A DNA stretch of 35,020 nt from a virus, in IMG/VR virus record IMGVR_UViG_3300007776_000030, positions 1 through 35,020 of that record. One strand, given 5' to 3'. A program made the position numbers and the translations under genes. Positions 1 through 7,898 of this stretch are shown in pieces. Below the pieces are notes generated by a model that worked only from the letters and a program-made list of their open reading frames with translations, had not been told where the DNA came from and did no database searches. Within the stretch, counting starts at the first letter, position 1; every line of letters begins with the position of its first letter.

Positions 1-206
1 TCAGTTTCAATCTTTTCTGTATTCAACTCTTGTTGCATAGTAGCCGTTACTGATTGTTGAACAACTGACTGAAGTGCACCAAGGTACACATTAGCAAATG
101 TGGTTCCAGTTAACCTACCCTTTGTGAACTGATCATTAACTGAAGCATCAACTTTAGCCATTAGCTTATCATATAAATTCTCTATGCTTTCTATGTCTAC
201 TGCCAT
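1..206 (-). CDS. Structural phage protein, N-terminal part only (runs off the window)
   Basis: The reading frame starts at an ATG at 206 behind a clear ribosome-binding site (AAGGAG, about 6 nt upstream on the minus strand) and stays open to the window edge, so about 68 N-terminal residues are visible. The protein begins MAVDIESIENLYDKLMAKVD and continues with a stretch containing KGRLTGTTFANVYLGALQ, then a Gln-rich helix. It is helical and hydrophilic, with no signal peptide. Small proteins of this appearance lie just downstream of capsid genes in podovirus-like head modules, so a virion or tail-joining role fits, but I cannot name it. It is the most distal gene visible in the minus-strand head operon. 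Confidence 0.7.
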   Translation of the reverse strand, partial: MAVDIESIENLYDKLMAKVDASVNDQFTKGRLTGTTFANVYLGALQSVVQQSVTATMQQELNTEKIET

Positions 207-278
207 GTAATCTCCTTTTTTATAATAACTATATTAGAACCAACCACTTATGTCTAAGCGATGATTGGTTCTGTATAA

Positions 279-779
279 CTACTCTTCGTATGATACTCCA
301 TACTTTTTAACTAATTTAGGAACTTTATTTCCAGTTCTCTTTCCATTAAGTACTTCATCTACATGGTGTACGATTTTAGATGCTTTAGCACAATCAATTA
401 ACCCTTGCTCTAACTCTACCACTTCGTCTAATGGAACGACTAGTGCTTTCTCGAAGTATTGGTTCTCAAATGCTAAGTATGCTGTTGTAGTCATATGACT
501 ATCTCTCTTATCGTTATTAGTGATTATAACTTTTCTTTTCTTGAATGCTGCTTTTCTTGCTTCTTTAACTAACTGTTTAAGTCTATCTTTCTTGTTTAGT
601 TTTTGCTTTGGCTCAATAACATCTTCCTCGATTTTCTCTTTAGCAATATCAGCATCCTGTGATGCATTGTCGTAGAATTTATCTATTGCAGCTTGTAGTT
701 TAGCCTTGCTCTTTAACTCGCTTAAATCCAGACCTAAGTCAGTCGCTTCTTTTTTTAATTCATCAAATGATTTTTCCAT
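279..779 (-). CDS. Hypothetical head-module protein with N-terminal HeH/SAP-like helical motif
   Basis: 166 aa. I chose the ATG at 779 (MEKSFDELKKEATDLGL) rather than an upstream in-frame ATG because AAGGAAT lies at the right distance before it. Residues 1-35 resemble the short HeH/SAP-like helix-extended loop-helix seen at the start of many small phage head proteins (FDELKKEATDLGLDLSEL, then SKAKLQAAIDKF). The middle is very rich in Lys and Arg. The C-terminal half (from VIITNND) is a compact, mixed alpha/beta-looking domain with two stretches of Val and Leu. It sits downstream of the capsid gene and its terminator-like hairpin. A virion or head-completion role is inferred from position only. 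Confidence 0.75.
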   Translation of the reverse strand: MEKSFDELKKEATDLGLDLSELKSKAKLQAAIDKFYDNASQDADIAKEKIEEDVIEPKQKLNKKDRLKQLVKEARKAAFKKRKVIITNNDKRDSHMTTTAYLAFENQYFEKALVVPLDEVVELEQGLIDCAKASKIVHHVDEVLNGKRTGNKVPKLVKKYGVSYEE

Positions 780-857
780 TGTATTAATTCCTTTTTGGTT
801 GTTTAATATTGTATCTACCATATTATATCTTGTTAAGGCTTTTGTTTGCCCAGTAAA

Positions 858-885
858 CTATGTAGCCCTTATTGGGACTACATAG
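858..885 (-). terminator. Hairpin after the capsid/HNH region, possible terminator
   Basis: Inverted repeat CTATGTAG-CCC / GGG-a-CTACATAG: 11 paired bases with one bulge and a 5-nt loop. It lies just beyond the second copy of the capsid 3' end. Only a short T run (TTT) follows on the minus strand, so it could be a weak intrinsic terminator or an mRNA 3'-end stabilising or processing hairpin. Confidence 0.5.
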
Positions 886-895
886 TAGTCAATCG

Positions 896-924
896 TTAAG
901 CACTAGCACAAACGTCTACTCGTA
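896..924 (-). repeat. Second copy of the capsid gene 3' end (29 bp, 27 identical)
   Basis: On the minus strand this reads a codon series ending LR-V-DVCASA-stop, almost the same as the true end of the major capsid gene at 2192-2220 (LR-T-DVCASA-stop). 27 of 29 bases match. The only differences are two adjacent bases, changing Thr to Val. The two copies bracket the HNH endonuclease gene. No long frame leads into this copy from the HNH side, so it is a relic gene end, not an expressed C-terminus. Confidence 0.85.
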
Positions 925-951
925 AGAATATTATACTTCACTATACCTCAA

Positions 952-2118
952 TTAATCCTTAAACCCTCTAAATATATAACCCATCAATTGCCGCGGTCTA
1001 ATATTATCAGAGTATTTTGGAGATACAGTCATCTTATTATTGATATTTATGGCTCCTCCTATAGAACTTCTGGCGCAACCATATAGCTTACTAGCTTCTT
1101 TTACGCTGCTGCACATACCTACCTCAACCTCCTTCCACTCTTGCCTATAACCAATACACCCTTTTTCTCCGTTACCTTTCCTCTTGGGTTTCAAATTATC
1201 AGCTGCACAGTTTAGAGGGTTACTATCTTTAAACGCGATACCTGGCCAGTCTTCACGGAATAGCCTAGCAACTACCCTAGCTGTTTTAACTTTCTTGTAC
1301 TTGCCTTTTCCTATTGGTATTGAGTACATTGACACTATACCCCCTGCTCTACTCTCTACACCTTTGTAGGGTTTTAACCACCTCTCTTTCACTTTATTGT
1401 ACATCCTACCATCCTCTGTAACAAGGATGGCAGGATTATCGGGGTGTGGTAACGAGATGGTATCCTCTACTGGTAATTGGTTAGGTACGAAAGCAACTGT
1501 GCCCACCATATTACACTCTTCCGGATGGTATTCTCTCCACACTATCTCGTGTGTTTTGTAAGCCTCTCCGGTATTTGAGGGTATGCTTTTATTGTGTTTT
1601 ATCGTGGCTGATATGCCATGACCAGCTTGCCGTAACGTACCTGTAAAACCTTGACTATATGCAGCTTCTACTAAGCTACTGTATCTACCAACTTCCACTT
1701 CCTTAAATACTAGCTTGGTAACCATAATTCTAGTATACCTTCCACCTACCAGGTTTAATTTATGAGCATGAATAGAATTCTCGCTTGGAGTCATCCACTC
1801 TAAATTACTTATAGCTACATTAGCGGGGTTGCCGTCTATATGATTAACAGTATCTTTATTGTGTGTATTAGTTATAAATGCTTTAGCGAGTAGTCTATGC
1901 AGTAGTACCGTCCTGTCTTTCAAGTTAATAGTGTAATCGTACTTACTTTTAATTGTTTGTGTGTTTCGTCTCCTCATTACTTTATCTAGGTAACGTTTAC
2001 GGCTAAGAGAGTAGACCTCTCCGCAATCGAATATTATGTAGCCGGGAAACTCATCAAGAACGATACCGCCGTCTTGACCACATAAATTTTGTTCTTGTTT
2101 TGTTGTGCTTCTTTTCAT
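952..2118 (-). CDS. HNH homing endonuclease with two NUMOD/HNH-like halves
   Basis: 388 aa. Residues about 20-115 form a NUMOD4 plus HNH module: a FPGYIIFDCGEVYSLSRK strand region, then HRLLAKAFI, VNHIDGNPANVAISNLEW and MTPSENSIHAH, the usual HNH core of phage homing enzymes. A NUMOD1-like DNA-binding segment follows (VEVGRYSSLVEAAY, residues about 140-200). The second half repeats the layout in degenerate form (ILVTEDGRMYNKV, KTARVVARLF, NPLNCAADNLKPK, VEVGMCSSVKEASKLYG), with the HNH His replaced, so probably only the first site is catalytic. The gene lies immediately 3' of the capsid gene between duplicated capsid ends and looks like a mobile insertion. Its start has a good AAGGAAT site, which is buried in a hairpin at 2121-2150. 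Confidence 0.9.
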   Translation of the reverse strand: MKRSTTKQEQNLCGQDGGIVLDEFPGYIIFDCGEVYSLSRKRYLDKVMRRRNTQTIKSKYDYTINLKDRTVLLHRLLAKAFITNTHNKDTVNHIDGNPANVAISNLEWMTPSENSIHAHKLNLVGGRYTRIMVTKLVFKEVEVGRYSSLVEAAYSQGFTGTLRQAGHGISATIKHNKSIPSNTGEAYKTHEIVWREYHPEECNMVGTVAFVPNQLPVEDTISLPHPDNPAILVTEDGRMYNKVKERWLKPYKGVESRAGGIVSMYSIPIGKGKYKKVKTARVVARLFREDWPGIAFKDSNPLNCAADNLKPKRKGNGEKGCIGYRQEWKEVEVGMCSSVKEASKLYGCARSSIGGAININNKMTVSPKYSDNIRPRQLMGYIFRGFKD

Positions 2119-2120
2119 AT

Positions 2121-2150
2121 AATTCCTTATATTTATATTTATAAGGAATT
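2121..2150 (-). promoter_or_regulatory. Perfect hairpin enclosing the HNH gene ribosome-binding site
   Basis: Arms 2121-2130 and 2141-2150 are exact reverse complements (aattccttat / ataaggaatt), extendable by one more pair, with an 8-nt loop. On the minus-strand mRNA the 3' arm holds AAGGAAT, the Shine-Dalgarno of the HNH gene, 2-3 nt before its ATG. Folding would hide the site. This resembles the hairpin control of T4 homing endonuclease genes, where only transcripts starting inside the hairpin are translated. Confidence 0.7.
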
Positions 2151-2190
2151 ATAGTGTAAAACTACTTAAAGAAGTCTTATGTGGGAATCA

Positions 2191-3360
2191 CTAAGCACTA
2201 GCACAAACGTCTGTTCGTAAAAGTGCTTTTTCATCCAAAATAATTCCAGCATACCAGAAGTTATATGAGAAGAATCCAAGTGTACCATATGGGTTTTCAT
2301 TTGAAACCACTGCAGGAGACTTAGAGTTGAATTTAATCTTACCATGACCTTTTAGTCCTACAGTCGAGAATGAACCTTGAGTAGGGAATAAGATAGGGAA
2401 AGCATCAAACTTACCGTCAGTATGTGATAATGAACCTTCGTAATCTGTAGGGATAGCAGCACCTTTTCCAGCTTCAATTACAGCAGTTTCAGATTCAATG
2501 AATCTTACATCGTGCATAGCTCCAACTTCACCTTCAGCAACATTCGTAGCAGAAGCATATTTGTAGAATGGAATGTAAGCAAACTCTTCAGCAGCTCCAC
2601 CACCTCTAGTTAATGTTTCTAAATCAAACTTAACCTCAGGCCCAATAATCGCATAGTACGCTTTATTGATAGTTCTAGTGTCAATTTTAGTTGAACCAGT
2701 TACTGCTGAAGTATTCTTTTTAGCTCTATTTCTAACTAATTTTTTAGCAGCTTTTCTGATTACATCATAATCAACTTGGAATAAGCTATCATCTGAACCA
2801 TCAGCCGCAATACCTGCACCTAATCCATCAACTGAAGTCGCAGTACCAGCAAACATTCTGTTGGTTGTACCTAGCATATCTAATTGAATTAAATCTTCAG
2901 TTCTTCTGTTAGCTAATCTTCCTAATTCTTCTCTGTATCTAGTTTGAATAACATCTTCAGAGAACATTTCAACTTCGTCAGTATAGTCAATCATTTCACC
3001 ATATCTAGCAAATGAAGTTTCAAATGTAACTTTTTTGATTCCAGTTTTATTAACCGCTCCAGCACCTTCGCCTAATGCAACATTAGCATTTAGTTCAGCA
3101 GACACAGCTTCTAAATCTCTTGAAGATAAGTACCCTTTTGATGCAAAATCAGGATTACTAGTTTCTCTATCATATATGTGTAGGAATTTTGAAATTTTAA
3201 ATGTCTTACCTTGTTTTAATGGCATAGATTTTCTATCAACTAATTGTCCATAGATGTTAGTTTCATTAGCAGCTTTAATCCCCGCCTTGTCATAATAATG
3301 TGTTATCGTGTTTGCACCAGCTGATGCAGTTGTTGTACCGTTTCCGTAAATTTGTGGCAT
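2191..3360 (-). CDS. Major capsid protein, N4-gp56-like family
   Basis: 389 aa. It forms the icosahedral shell. The N-terminus (MPQIYGNGTTTASAGANT, then ITHYYDKAGIKAANE) and the block TFETSFARYGEMIDYTDEVE with RYREELGRLANRRTEDLIQLD are typical of N4-gp56 family capsid proteins. The frame runs from an ATG with AAGGAA 6-7 nt upstream to a TAG. It lies directly after a scaffold-like gene, the standard head-gene order. The last 9 codons are repeated, with one codon changed, 1.3 kb downstream on the far side of the HNH gene, so the present C-terminus was probably restored when the endonuclease gene inserted. I am confident about the capsid role and less sure of the exact subfamily. Confidence 0.88.
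   Translation of the reverse strand: MPQIYGNGTTTASAGANTITHYYDKAGIKAANETNIYGQLVDRKSMPLKQGKTFKISKFLHIYDRETSNPDFASKGYLSSRDLEAVSAELNANVALGEGAGAVNKTGIKKVTFETSFARYGEMIDYTDEVEMFSEDVIQTRYREELGRLANRRTEDLIQLDMLGTTNRMFAGTATSVDGLGAGIAADGSDDSLFQVDYDVIRKAAKKLVRNRAKKNTSAVTGSTKIDTRTINKAYYAIIGPEVKFDLETLTRGGGAAEEFAYIPFYKYASATNVAEGEVGAMHDVRFIESETAVIEAGKGAAIPTDYEGSLSHTDGKFDAFPILFPTQGSFSTVGLKGHGKIKFNSKSPAVVSNENPYGTLGFFSYNFWYAGIILDEKALLRTDVCASA
2192..2220 (-). repeat. Capsid gene 3' end, partner of the repeat at 896-924
   Basis: These bases encode the end of the capsid protein (LRTDVCASA and the first two bases of its stop, minus strand). The same segment recurs at 896-924 with two base differences. Together the copies define the borders of the inserted HNH gene. 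Confidence 0.85.
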
Positions 3361-3393
3361 ATTTTTTCCTTATATTTGCTTAATCACAAGACC

Positions 3394-4554
3394 TTACGAC
3401 CTTGCTTCCAATTGCTTATACCATTCGTTAAACGATTCGTCGTTATCATCTAGGTAGTCCACAACACCTTTAGCAGCTCCTGCTGTTTTAGTAGTTGCTG
3501 CTGCTTTTCTTGCTTCAGAAGCCTGCTCTGTAGCTATTCTGGTAGCATCTGCTTTTTTCGCATCGTCTACAGCTTTAGCATTTGCCTGAGCATCTTTTGT
3601 TTTAGTTTTAGCTTGAAGTTCCGCAGCCTTGCCCTGTTGTTCTAGGTCAGCATAGTACATACTACCAGCTTCCATATAGTACTCAAGGTCAGTTTTACTG
3701 CCGTCTCCATATATTTTCATCTTCATTGCCATAGGTGCTACTTTATCGTACACACCATTTTTGACATCTGAATGCAGTGCCTGTATCATCTTTGGGTCGG
3801 ACACTAGTTTTGCCCTAGATGCCTCATCCCATTGATTGCTTACGACATGCTGTGTAATTGTACCTTCTGGGTCAGAATCTATAGATGTTAGTACATCTAT
3901 TAATTCCAACTCTTCATTACTCTTACCATAATTTTTAGGTGAATATTCTTCTGCTTTTTCGTCACTAATATCAAGTGCATCTATGCCTGCTTGTTTCAGT
4001 AGTGCCGCCGCAGCATCTTTATCTCCCTTTAGTACATCAATCACAGTATTAATTTGGTCAGTAGTTATGCCATTCTCTTCCATTGCACTGATAGTCTTCC
4101 TCCACGGAGCAATCGTTTGCATTTTCTTAGTATAGTCCATACTCTGTCCAAACATTTTACCAAAATTAGCTTTCATTTCATCAACTGTAAATTCAAATTC
4201 TTGACCATTAGCCTTGAATTTATGTATATCCTTGGTTGGTTCTTTTATTTCTAATTCTTTTTTTTGATCTACATCACCCGTAGATGCCTCAGTTTGAATA
4301 GTAGCTGTTTCAGGTTTTCCTTTGTCTAACTCTGCCTTTTGTGCAGCTTCATCAGGTTCCTTTGTATCGACAGCCTCTTCTCCCTTGGTATCTACGGCAG
4401 CATTATCGGAATCCATTGTAGGTTGTTCCGTATCAGCCACTTCTCCTGCTTCTAATGCAGATTTAGCTTCGTTAAATGCTGCATCTAATGCATCATCATC
4501 CATGGCATATAGCTCATCATCTGTTGGTTCAGTGTATTTTAATTCATCAGCCAT
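3394..4554 (-). CDS. Acidic scaffold-like protein
   Basis: 386 aa from ATG 4554 (MADELKYTEPTDDELYAMDD). An in-frame ATG six codons earlier overlaps the previous gene, and GGAGAG sits best for the later start. The first 130 residues are strongly acidic and repetitive (Asp, Glu, Thr and Ala, with several DTKEPD-like runs) and look disordered. Residues about 130-290 are mixed (FKANGQEFEFTVDEMKANFGK), and the C-terminal third is a long Lys/Ala coiled coil (KTKTKDAQANAKAVDDAKKA) ending in a basic-aromatic tail. This charge pattern and the position between the portal block and the capsid gene match phage scaffolding proteins. The role is inferred from layout and composition. Confidence 0.75.
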   Translation of the reverse strand: MADELKYTEPTDDELYAMDDDALDAAFNEAKSALEAGEVADTEQPTMDSDNAAVDTKGEEAVDTKEPDEAAQKAELDKGKPETATIQTEASTGDVDQKKELEIKEPTKDIHKFKANGQEFEFTVDEMKANFGKMFGQSMDYTKKMQTIAPWRKTISAMEENGITTDQINTVIDVLKGDKDAAAALLKQAGIDALDISDEKAEEYSPKNYGKSNEELELIDVLTSIDSDPEGTITQHVVSNQWDEASRAKLVSDPKMIQALHSDVKNGVYDKVAPMAMKMKIYGDGSKTDLEYYMEAGSMYYADLEQQGKAAELQAKTKTKDAQANAKAVDDAKKADATRIATEQASEARKAAATTKTAGAAKGVVDYLDDNDESFNEWYKQLEARS

Positions 4555-4555
4555 A

Positions 4556-4882
4556 TTACTCTCCTGGTCCATCTAGTTCCATTAGTTCAGCACGAGCACC
4601 TTCTCCCAGCTGGTGAATCATAAACATAGCATACTTGAAGTTACTAGCCGCAACTAAGTCTTCCATTACATCTGGTCTATGTCCACCTTGTTTTGTTTGA
4701 GGTGCAGCTAATAACCCAACACTGTCAAGCACTTTCTCTTGTAGATACCAACCCTCAACTATTGCTTTATAATCTGGGTTCTTTTCTAGTCTCTCTAACT
4801 TAGTTAGCAAGTCTGCCCAATGCGAAATCTCTATTGTCTCTAATTCTGTATTATCAGAAATACTTTGGTTATTTTCATTCAT
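4556..4882 (-). CDS. Hypothetical head-module protein
   Basis: 108 aa, MNENNQSISDNTELETIEIS at the start, with AAAGGAT upstream of the ATG. The body contains DLLTKLERLEKNPDYKAIVEGWYL, a helical segment common to small uncharacterised proteins found between portal and scaffold genes. The end (ELMELDGPGE) overlaps the scaffold start region, so the two are probably translationally coupled. No catalytic motif, signal peptide or membrane segment is visible. A virion-assembly role is inferred from position. Confidence 0.72.
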   Translation of the reverse strand: MNENNQSISDNTELETIEISHWADLLTKLERLEKNPDYKAIVEGWYLQEKVLDSVGLLAAPQTKQGGHRPDVMEDLVAASNFKYAMFMIHQLGEGARAELMELDGPGE

Positions 4883-4969
4883 CCGAAAATCCTTTCTTTT
4901 TATTGATATTTGCTTTTAAACTCGTTCTTTGGAGCTGACAATTTAGTCCTGTGAACCAATCTATACTGA

Positions 4970-5248
4970 TTAGTAACCTTGTGCGGCTAATCCCTGTGGC
5001 TGTTGAGCCATACCACCCATCTCTGGTGCAACTGGAGGCTGTTGTTCTCCACCACCCATCTCTGCTTGTAGCTCCATAATGGCTTGTTCAATAACCTCTT
5101 GAGGAACACCTTGAGCAATTAACTCATCTGGACTAATTCCATTCATTAATGCTTCTTTTACTTTTGCTACTAGTTGGGGGTCAACCTGAGGAGACATTGC
5201 TCCGCTTGCTGCAAATCCTTGTTCTGCTAATCCCTGTTTATTCATCAT
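4970..5248 (-). CDS. Hypothetical small Gln/Gly/Pro-rich head-module protein
   Basis: 92 aa starting MMNKQGLAEQGFAASGAMS behind AAGGATAA. A central helical stretch (VDPQLVAKVKEALMNGISPD, then ELIAQGVPQEVIEQAIMELQ) is flanked by low-complexity Met/Gly/Gln/Pro segments (EMGGGEQQPPVAPEMGGMAQ). Small proteins of this style often follow portal genes in podovirus-like genomes. Function unknown. It is the third gene downstream of the portal on the same transcript. Confidence 0.7.
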   Translation of the reverse strand: MMNKQGLAEQGFAASGAMSPQVDPQLVAKVKEALMNGISPDELIAQGVPQEVIEQAIMELQAEMGGGEQQPPVAPEMGGMAQQPQGLAAQGY

Positions 5249-5266
5249 ATCTTTATCCTTGTGTTT

Positions 5267-5521
5267 TTATATATTTCTTTTTGTTGCCTGTATATGTGTG
5301 CCTACATCATAAAGCATCCTATCTGACATACGGTCAACAGATGCAGGGTCTATATCTGTAGCATTTGCCACATCTCCCCGAGTAAGCCCAAATCCAACAT
5401 GCTCATTTAGCCATGACTTCTTTCTTAGTTCTTCAGCCCCATATTGAGCTAGCCCCTCCAGATTCGCCTGATACTCTTTCCCTAGTACGGTCTTTTCAAA
5501 TAATTCTTGTATTTTTCCCAT
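5267..5521 (-). CDS. Hypothetical small protein downstream of the portal
   Basis: 84 aa, MGKIQELFEKTVLGKEYQAN at the start. The ATG follows the portal stop by 3 nt, and AAGGATAAC precedes it, inside the portal gene end. It is soluble and predicted helical, with no motif I recognise (DVANATDIDPASVDRMSDRM in the middle). Tight spacing implies co-expression with the portal. Confidence 0.7.
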   Translation of the reverse strand: MGKIQELFEKTVLGKEYQANLEGLAQYGAEELRKKSWLNEHVGFGLTRGDVANATDIDPASVDRMSDRMLYDVGTHIQATKRNI

Positions 5522-5524
5522 ATG

Positions 5525-7600
5525 TTATCCTTTTATCCCTAATTGTTCGTTAGGACCGCCTAAATCCTTTTGCATCTGAACCAGATTAGCACTAGCCATA
5601 AAGTCTAGTTCTTTTTTCTGTACATCCATTTCGTACTGTTGACGAAGCTTAGCGATGTCTGCTTCTAGTTTCAGCTTAGCCTTCTGAGCTTCTTTTTCCA
5701 GTGCTTCTTTGTGAGAATATCCTTCGTCCGCCTGAATGAATTCCATATCAGCCAAATCAGCCTTAGCTTTTACTAACTTAGCATCAGCTAGAACCTTTTG
5801 TGTTTGAGCATCTTTATATCTTGCTTGAGCTGCTTTTTCTTGAGCATCTCCTTGGCTTTCTTGCGAGTCACTATGTACTTTGCCAATATCTGCTTTAAGT
5901 TTAGCATTAGTTAGCTTAGCATTTTCTAATTCTAATTGCCGTAGTTCTTGTTGAATTGGATCTGGCTGAGGTTGGAATGTTTCGATTTCCTTAGCAAGTT
6001 CTGGCATCTTCTGTAGCCTTGCTATCTCAGCTCTAATCATTTTACTCTCTTCTGGATCCATTCCTTGCTGACCTGTTTGCATCATAAATGCTAACTCTTG
6101 AGCTTTAGCTTCATTCTCTTCTGCAGTGGCTACATGAATTTCAATGTCAATTAGTCCAGACAAGTCATCTCTGTTTATAGTTACAAACTCTTCGTTTGTG
6201 TATCGAACAATTTCTTGCTCACTTAGGAACTCAGCATCATATGACAACCATTTTCTCATAATTGGTTTTATCGCATTTTCACTGATATTTCTAACTATAT
6301 TGTTTCTTCTTACCGCTGTAGCATCCAGCACACCTCTAGCTCCGGTTGCACTTTTACTTAATCCGCTGTTACTGATACCGCCACTGAACCCCATTGTTCC
6401 AGTAGCTGATTCAATCTCTTTATTCATTAACCCCAGTGTATCATACGCAGACCCAGGGATCTGATTGTACCCACCAGACCAGAATTGTCCAAATCCTGGG
6501 TTGAATTCGAATATTGAGCCACTCAGGAATTTCTTCATATTGTGGGCATCTAGTGCTCCTTTGGGAACACCAACTTGCCCATTATTACTTTGAGCCATAT
6601 TATCCATAATACCTCTAAGTATACCAGTTTTGATCTTTTGTTGATCACTAATTAAGTTTCTGGTTGGTTCTCCGTGCATTTTGAACGGTACTGCATTATT
6701 TGGTACAATTACAAAAGGTATCTTTTTGTCTGGGTATGGATTTCCCTGCAGTCTTATTATTGTATCATTGACCCAAGCACACACTATCGGTTCAGCTATC
6801 CCATCTTCATCGACATCGTAATTTCCCCAATATTCATAAACTACTAGCTTTTTTCGAGGATTATCTTCGTATTTAAACACAGTATCGTCTTCTGGTTCAT
6901 AGTCAACATCTGTATTATCTAACGAAGTGCTGTGTAGTTTTTCTAGATTCTTGTATCTGCCATCATTTTTTAATGTGCTTAGGTCGCTTTCATATCTATA
7001 AATTATAAATTGACAATTATCAATATCATCTTGGCAGGTTGGATCTATGTATATGTCTTCTATTCTGCATACTTTAGCGGTAGGCTTGTTTTTCAATATC
7101 TTAATAGTTTCTACTATTTGTTCACCGGCAATGTATTCTTGACCAGTAATTGGATCTGTAGCTATTACTTTTTGAGCAGCCTCTGATTTTTCTTCTTCAT
7201 ATTCCCATCCTGTTTGAATTATTGCAGTACCATCCCTATCTAACACTTTAGCTAGTTTGCTTACGAAATTGTATCTGGCGAATTGTCTACAGAATTGAGT
7301 ATTTAGTAGTATTTCTGCTTGTCTCGCACCTTTGCCATCTTCATATGTTATTGGATTTGCTTTTATTATATCAGGTTGCGATACGAATGGATCTATTATT
7401 GATGGAATCAGCCAATTGTGTTGTCTCTTTATGTCTCCAGAAACTACTGCTGATTTTCCTTTTACTTCGTTACCGTAGGGCTTTTGATCAAACTCATCTC
7501 TAGCTGCATACACTTCAAGCATAATATCATTATGATACCTCTCTGCTGAGCTGTAATCTGCTTTCAAAGCTTTAAGTATGGCTGTCTTGTTGAGCTTCAT
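5525..7600 (-). CDS. Portal protein
   Basis: 691 aa, the usual size of a podovirus portal. The portal forms the dodecameric ring at the capsid vertex through which DNA enters and leaves. The N-terminal part has SAERYHNDIMLEVYAARDEF and NWLIPSIIDPFVSQPDIIKA; the middle has VCRIEDIYIDPTCQD and YEYWGNYDVDEDGI, hallmarks of the P22/N4-like portal superfamily. Then IPFVIVPNNAVPFKMHGEPT and LISDQQKIKTGILRGIMDN follow. From about residue 500 it becomes a long charged coiled coil (QELRQLELENAKLTNAKLKA onward), consistent with a barrel extension. The start is an ATG with AAGGGAAG upstream. It heads the head-gene block and is preceded by a 300-base structured gap. Confidence 0.88.
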   Translation of the reverse strand: MKLNKTAILKALKADYSSAERYHNDIMLEVYAARDEFDQKPYGNEVKGKSAVVSGDIKRQHNWLIPSIIDPFVSQPDIIKANPITYEDGKGARQAEILLNTQFCRQFARYNFVSKLAKVLDRDGTAIIQTGWEYEEEKSEAAQKVIATDPITGQEYIAGEQIVETIKILKNKPTAKVCRIEDIYIDPTCQDDIDNCQFIIYRYESDLSTLKNDGRYKNLEKLHSTSLDNTDVDYEPEDDTVFKYEDNPRKKLVVYEYWGNYDVDEDGIAEPIVCAWVNDTIIRLQGNPYPDKKIPFVIVPNNAVPFKMHGEPTRNLISDQQKIKTGILRGIMDNMAQSNNGQVGVPKGALDAHNMKKFLSGSIFEFNPGFGQFWSGGYNQIPGSAYDTLGLMNKEIESATGTMGFSGGISNSGLSKSATGARGVLDATAVRRNNIVRNISENAIKPIMRKWLSYDAEFLSEQEIVRYTNEEFVTINRDDLSGLIDIEIHVATAEENEAKAQELAFMMQTGQQGMDPEESKMIRAEIARLQKMPELAKEIETFQPQPDPIQQELRQLELENAKLTNAKLKADIGKVHSDSQESQGDAQEKAAQARYKDAQTQKVLADAKLVKAKADLADMEFIQADEGYSHKEALEKEAQKAKLKLEADIAKLRQQYEMDVQKKELDFMASANLVQMQKDLGGPNEQLGIKG

Positions 7601-7898
7601 TTATCTTCCCTTATTCGTTTTCTATGCCAAGTATAACCAAGAAATTCTTAATCATTCCTTACGAATGCAACTGCATATGGTATGTATAATCATCCACATT
7701 ATGCCATTCAGCTACATCTGTCTGGATGCATGGCTAATGTGGACTGGTATAAATACCTATTTACTACTATTTAAGTTGTATCACAATCTATTTTTATTTT
7801 ATTATAAAGGAGGAAAAAATGAAAACTGAATTAAGTCGGCTAGTAGTCACACCGGGTTATTCAATTCTATCTATTTCTCTTTTACCTCTTTATGCTAA
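7601..7898. other. Structured intergenic region upstream of the portal gene
   Basis: About 300 bases without a convincing minus-strand gene. It holds a long hairpin (7679-7757, listed separately), an AT-rich stretch, and on the plus strand a strong GGAGG ribosome-binding site before a 65-codon frame at 7819. On the minus strand a weak sigma70-like pair can be read (TTGTGA, 17 nt, TAAATA, around 7758-7786) that could drive the head operon. I see no tRNA. Confidence 0.5.
7679..7757. ncRNA. Long imperfect hairpin, candidate structured RNA or leader
   Basis: Arms 7693-7707 and 7730-7743 pair over 14 bases with one bulged T (TCCACATTA-GCCAT). An outer GGTAT (7679-7683) pairs with ATACC (7753-7757), and the apical 22 nt can fold further. 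It lies 79-157 bases before the portal ATG on the minus-strand transcript. It could be an mRNA processing or stability element, a leader, or the start of an antisense RNA. I found no known riboswitch signature. Confidence 0.4.

Noticed and set aside
952-2190. A group I intron within the capsid gene
   Set aside because: The capsid frame ends normally at 2191, the flanking 29 bases are a duplication of the 3' end, and I see no intron core or exon-joining frame. A free-standing endonuclease gene explains the layout better.
7679-7757. tRNA gene
   Set aside because: The hairpin is a single long stem with no cloverleaf, no T-arm consensus and no CCA end.
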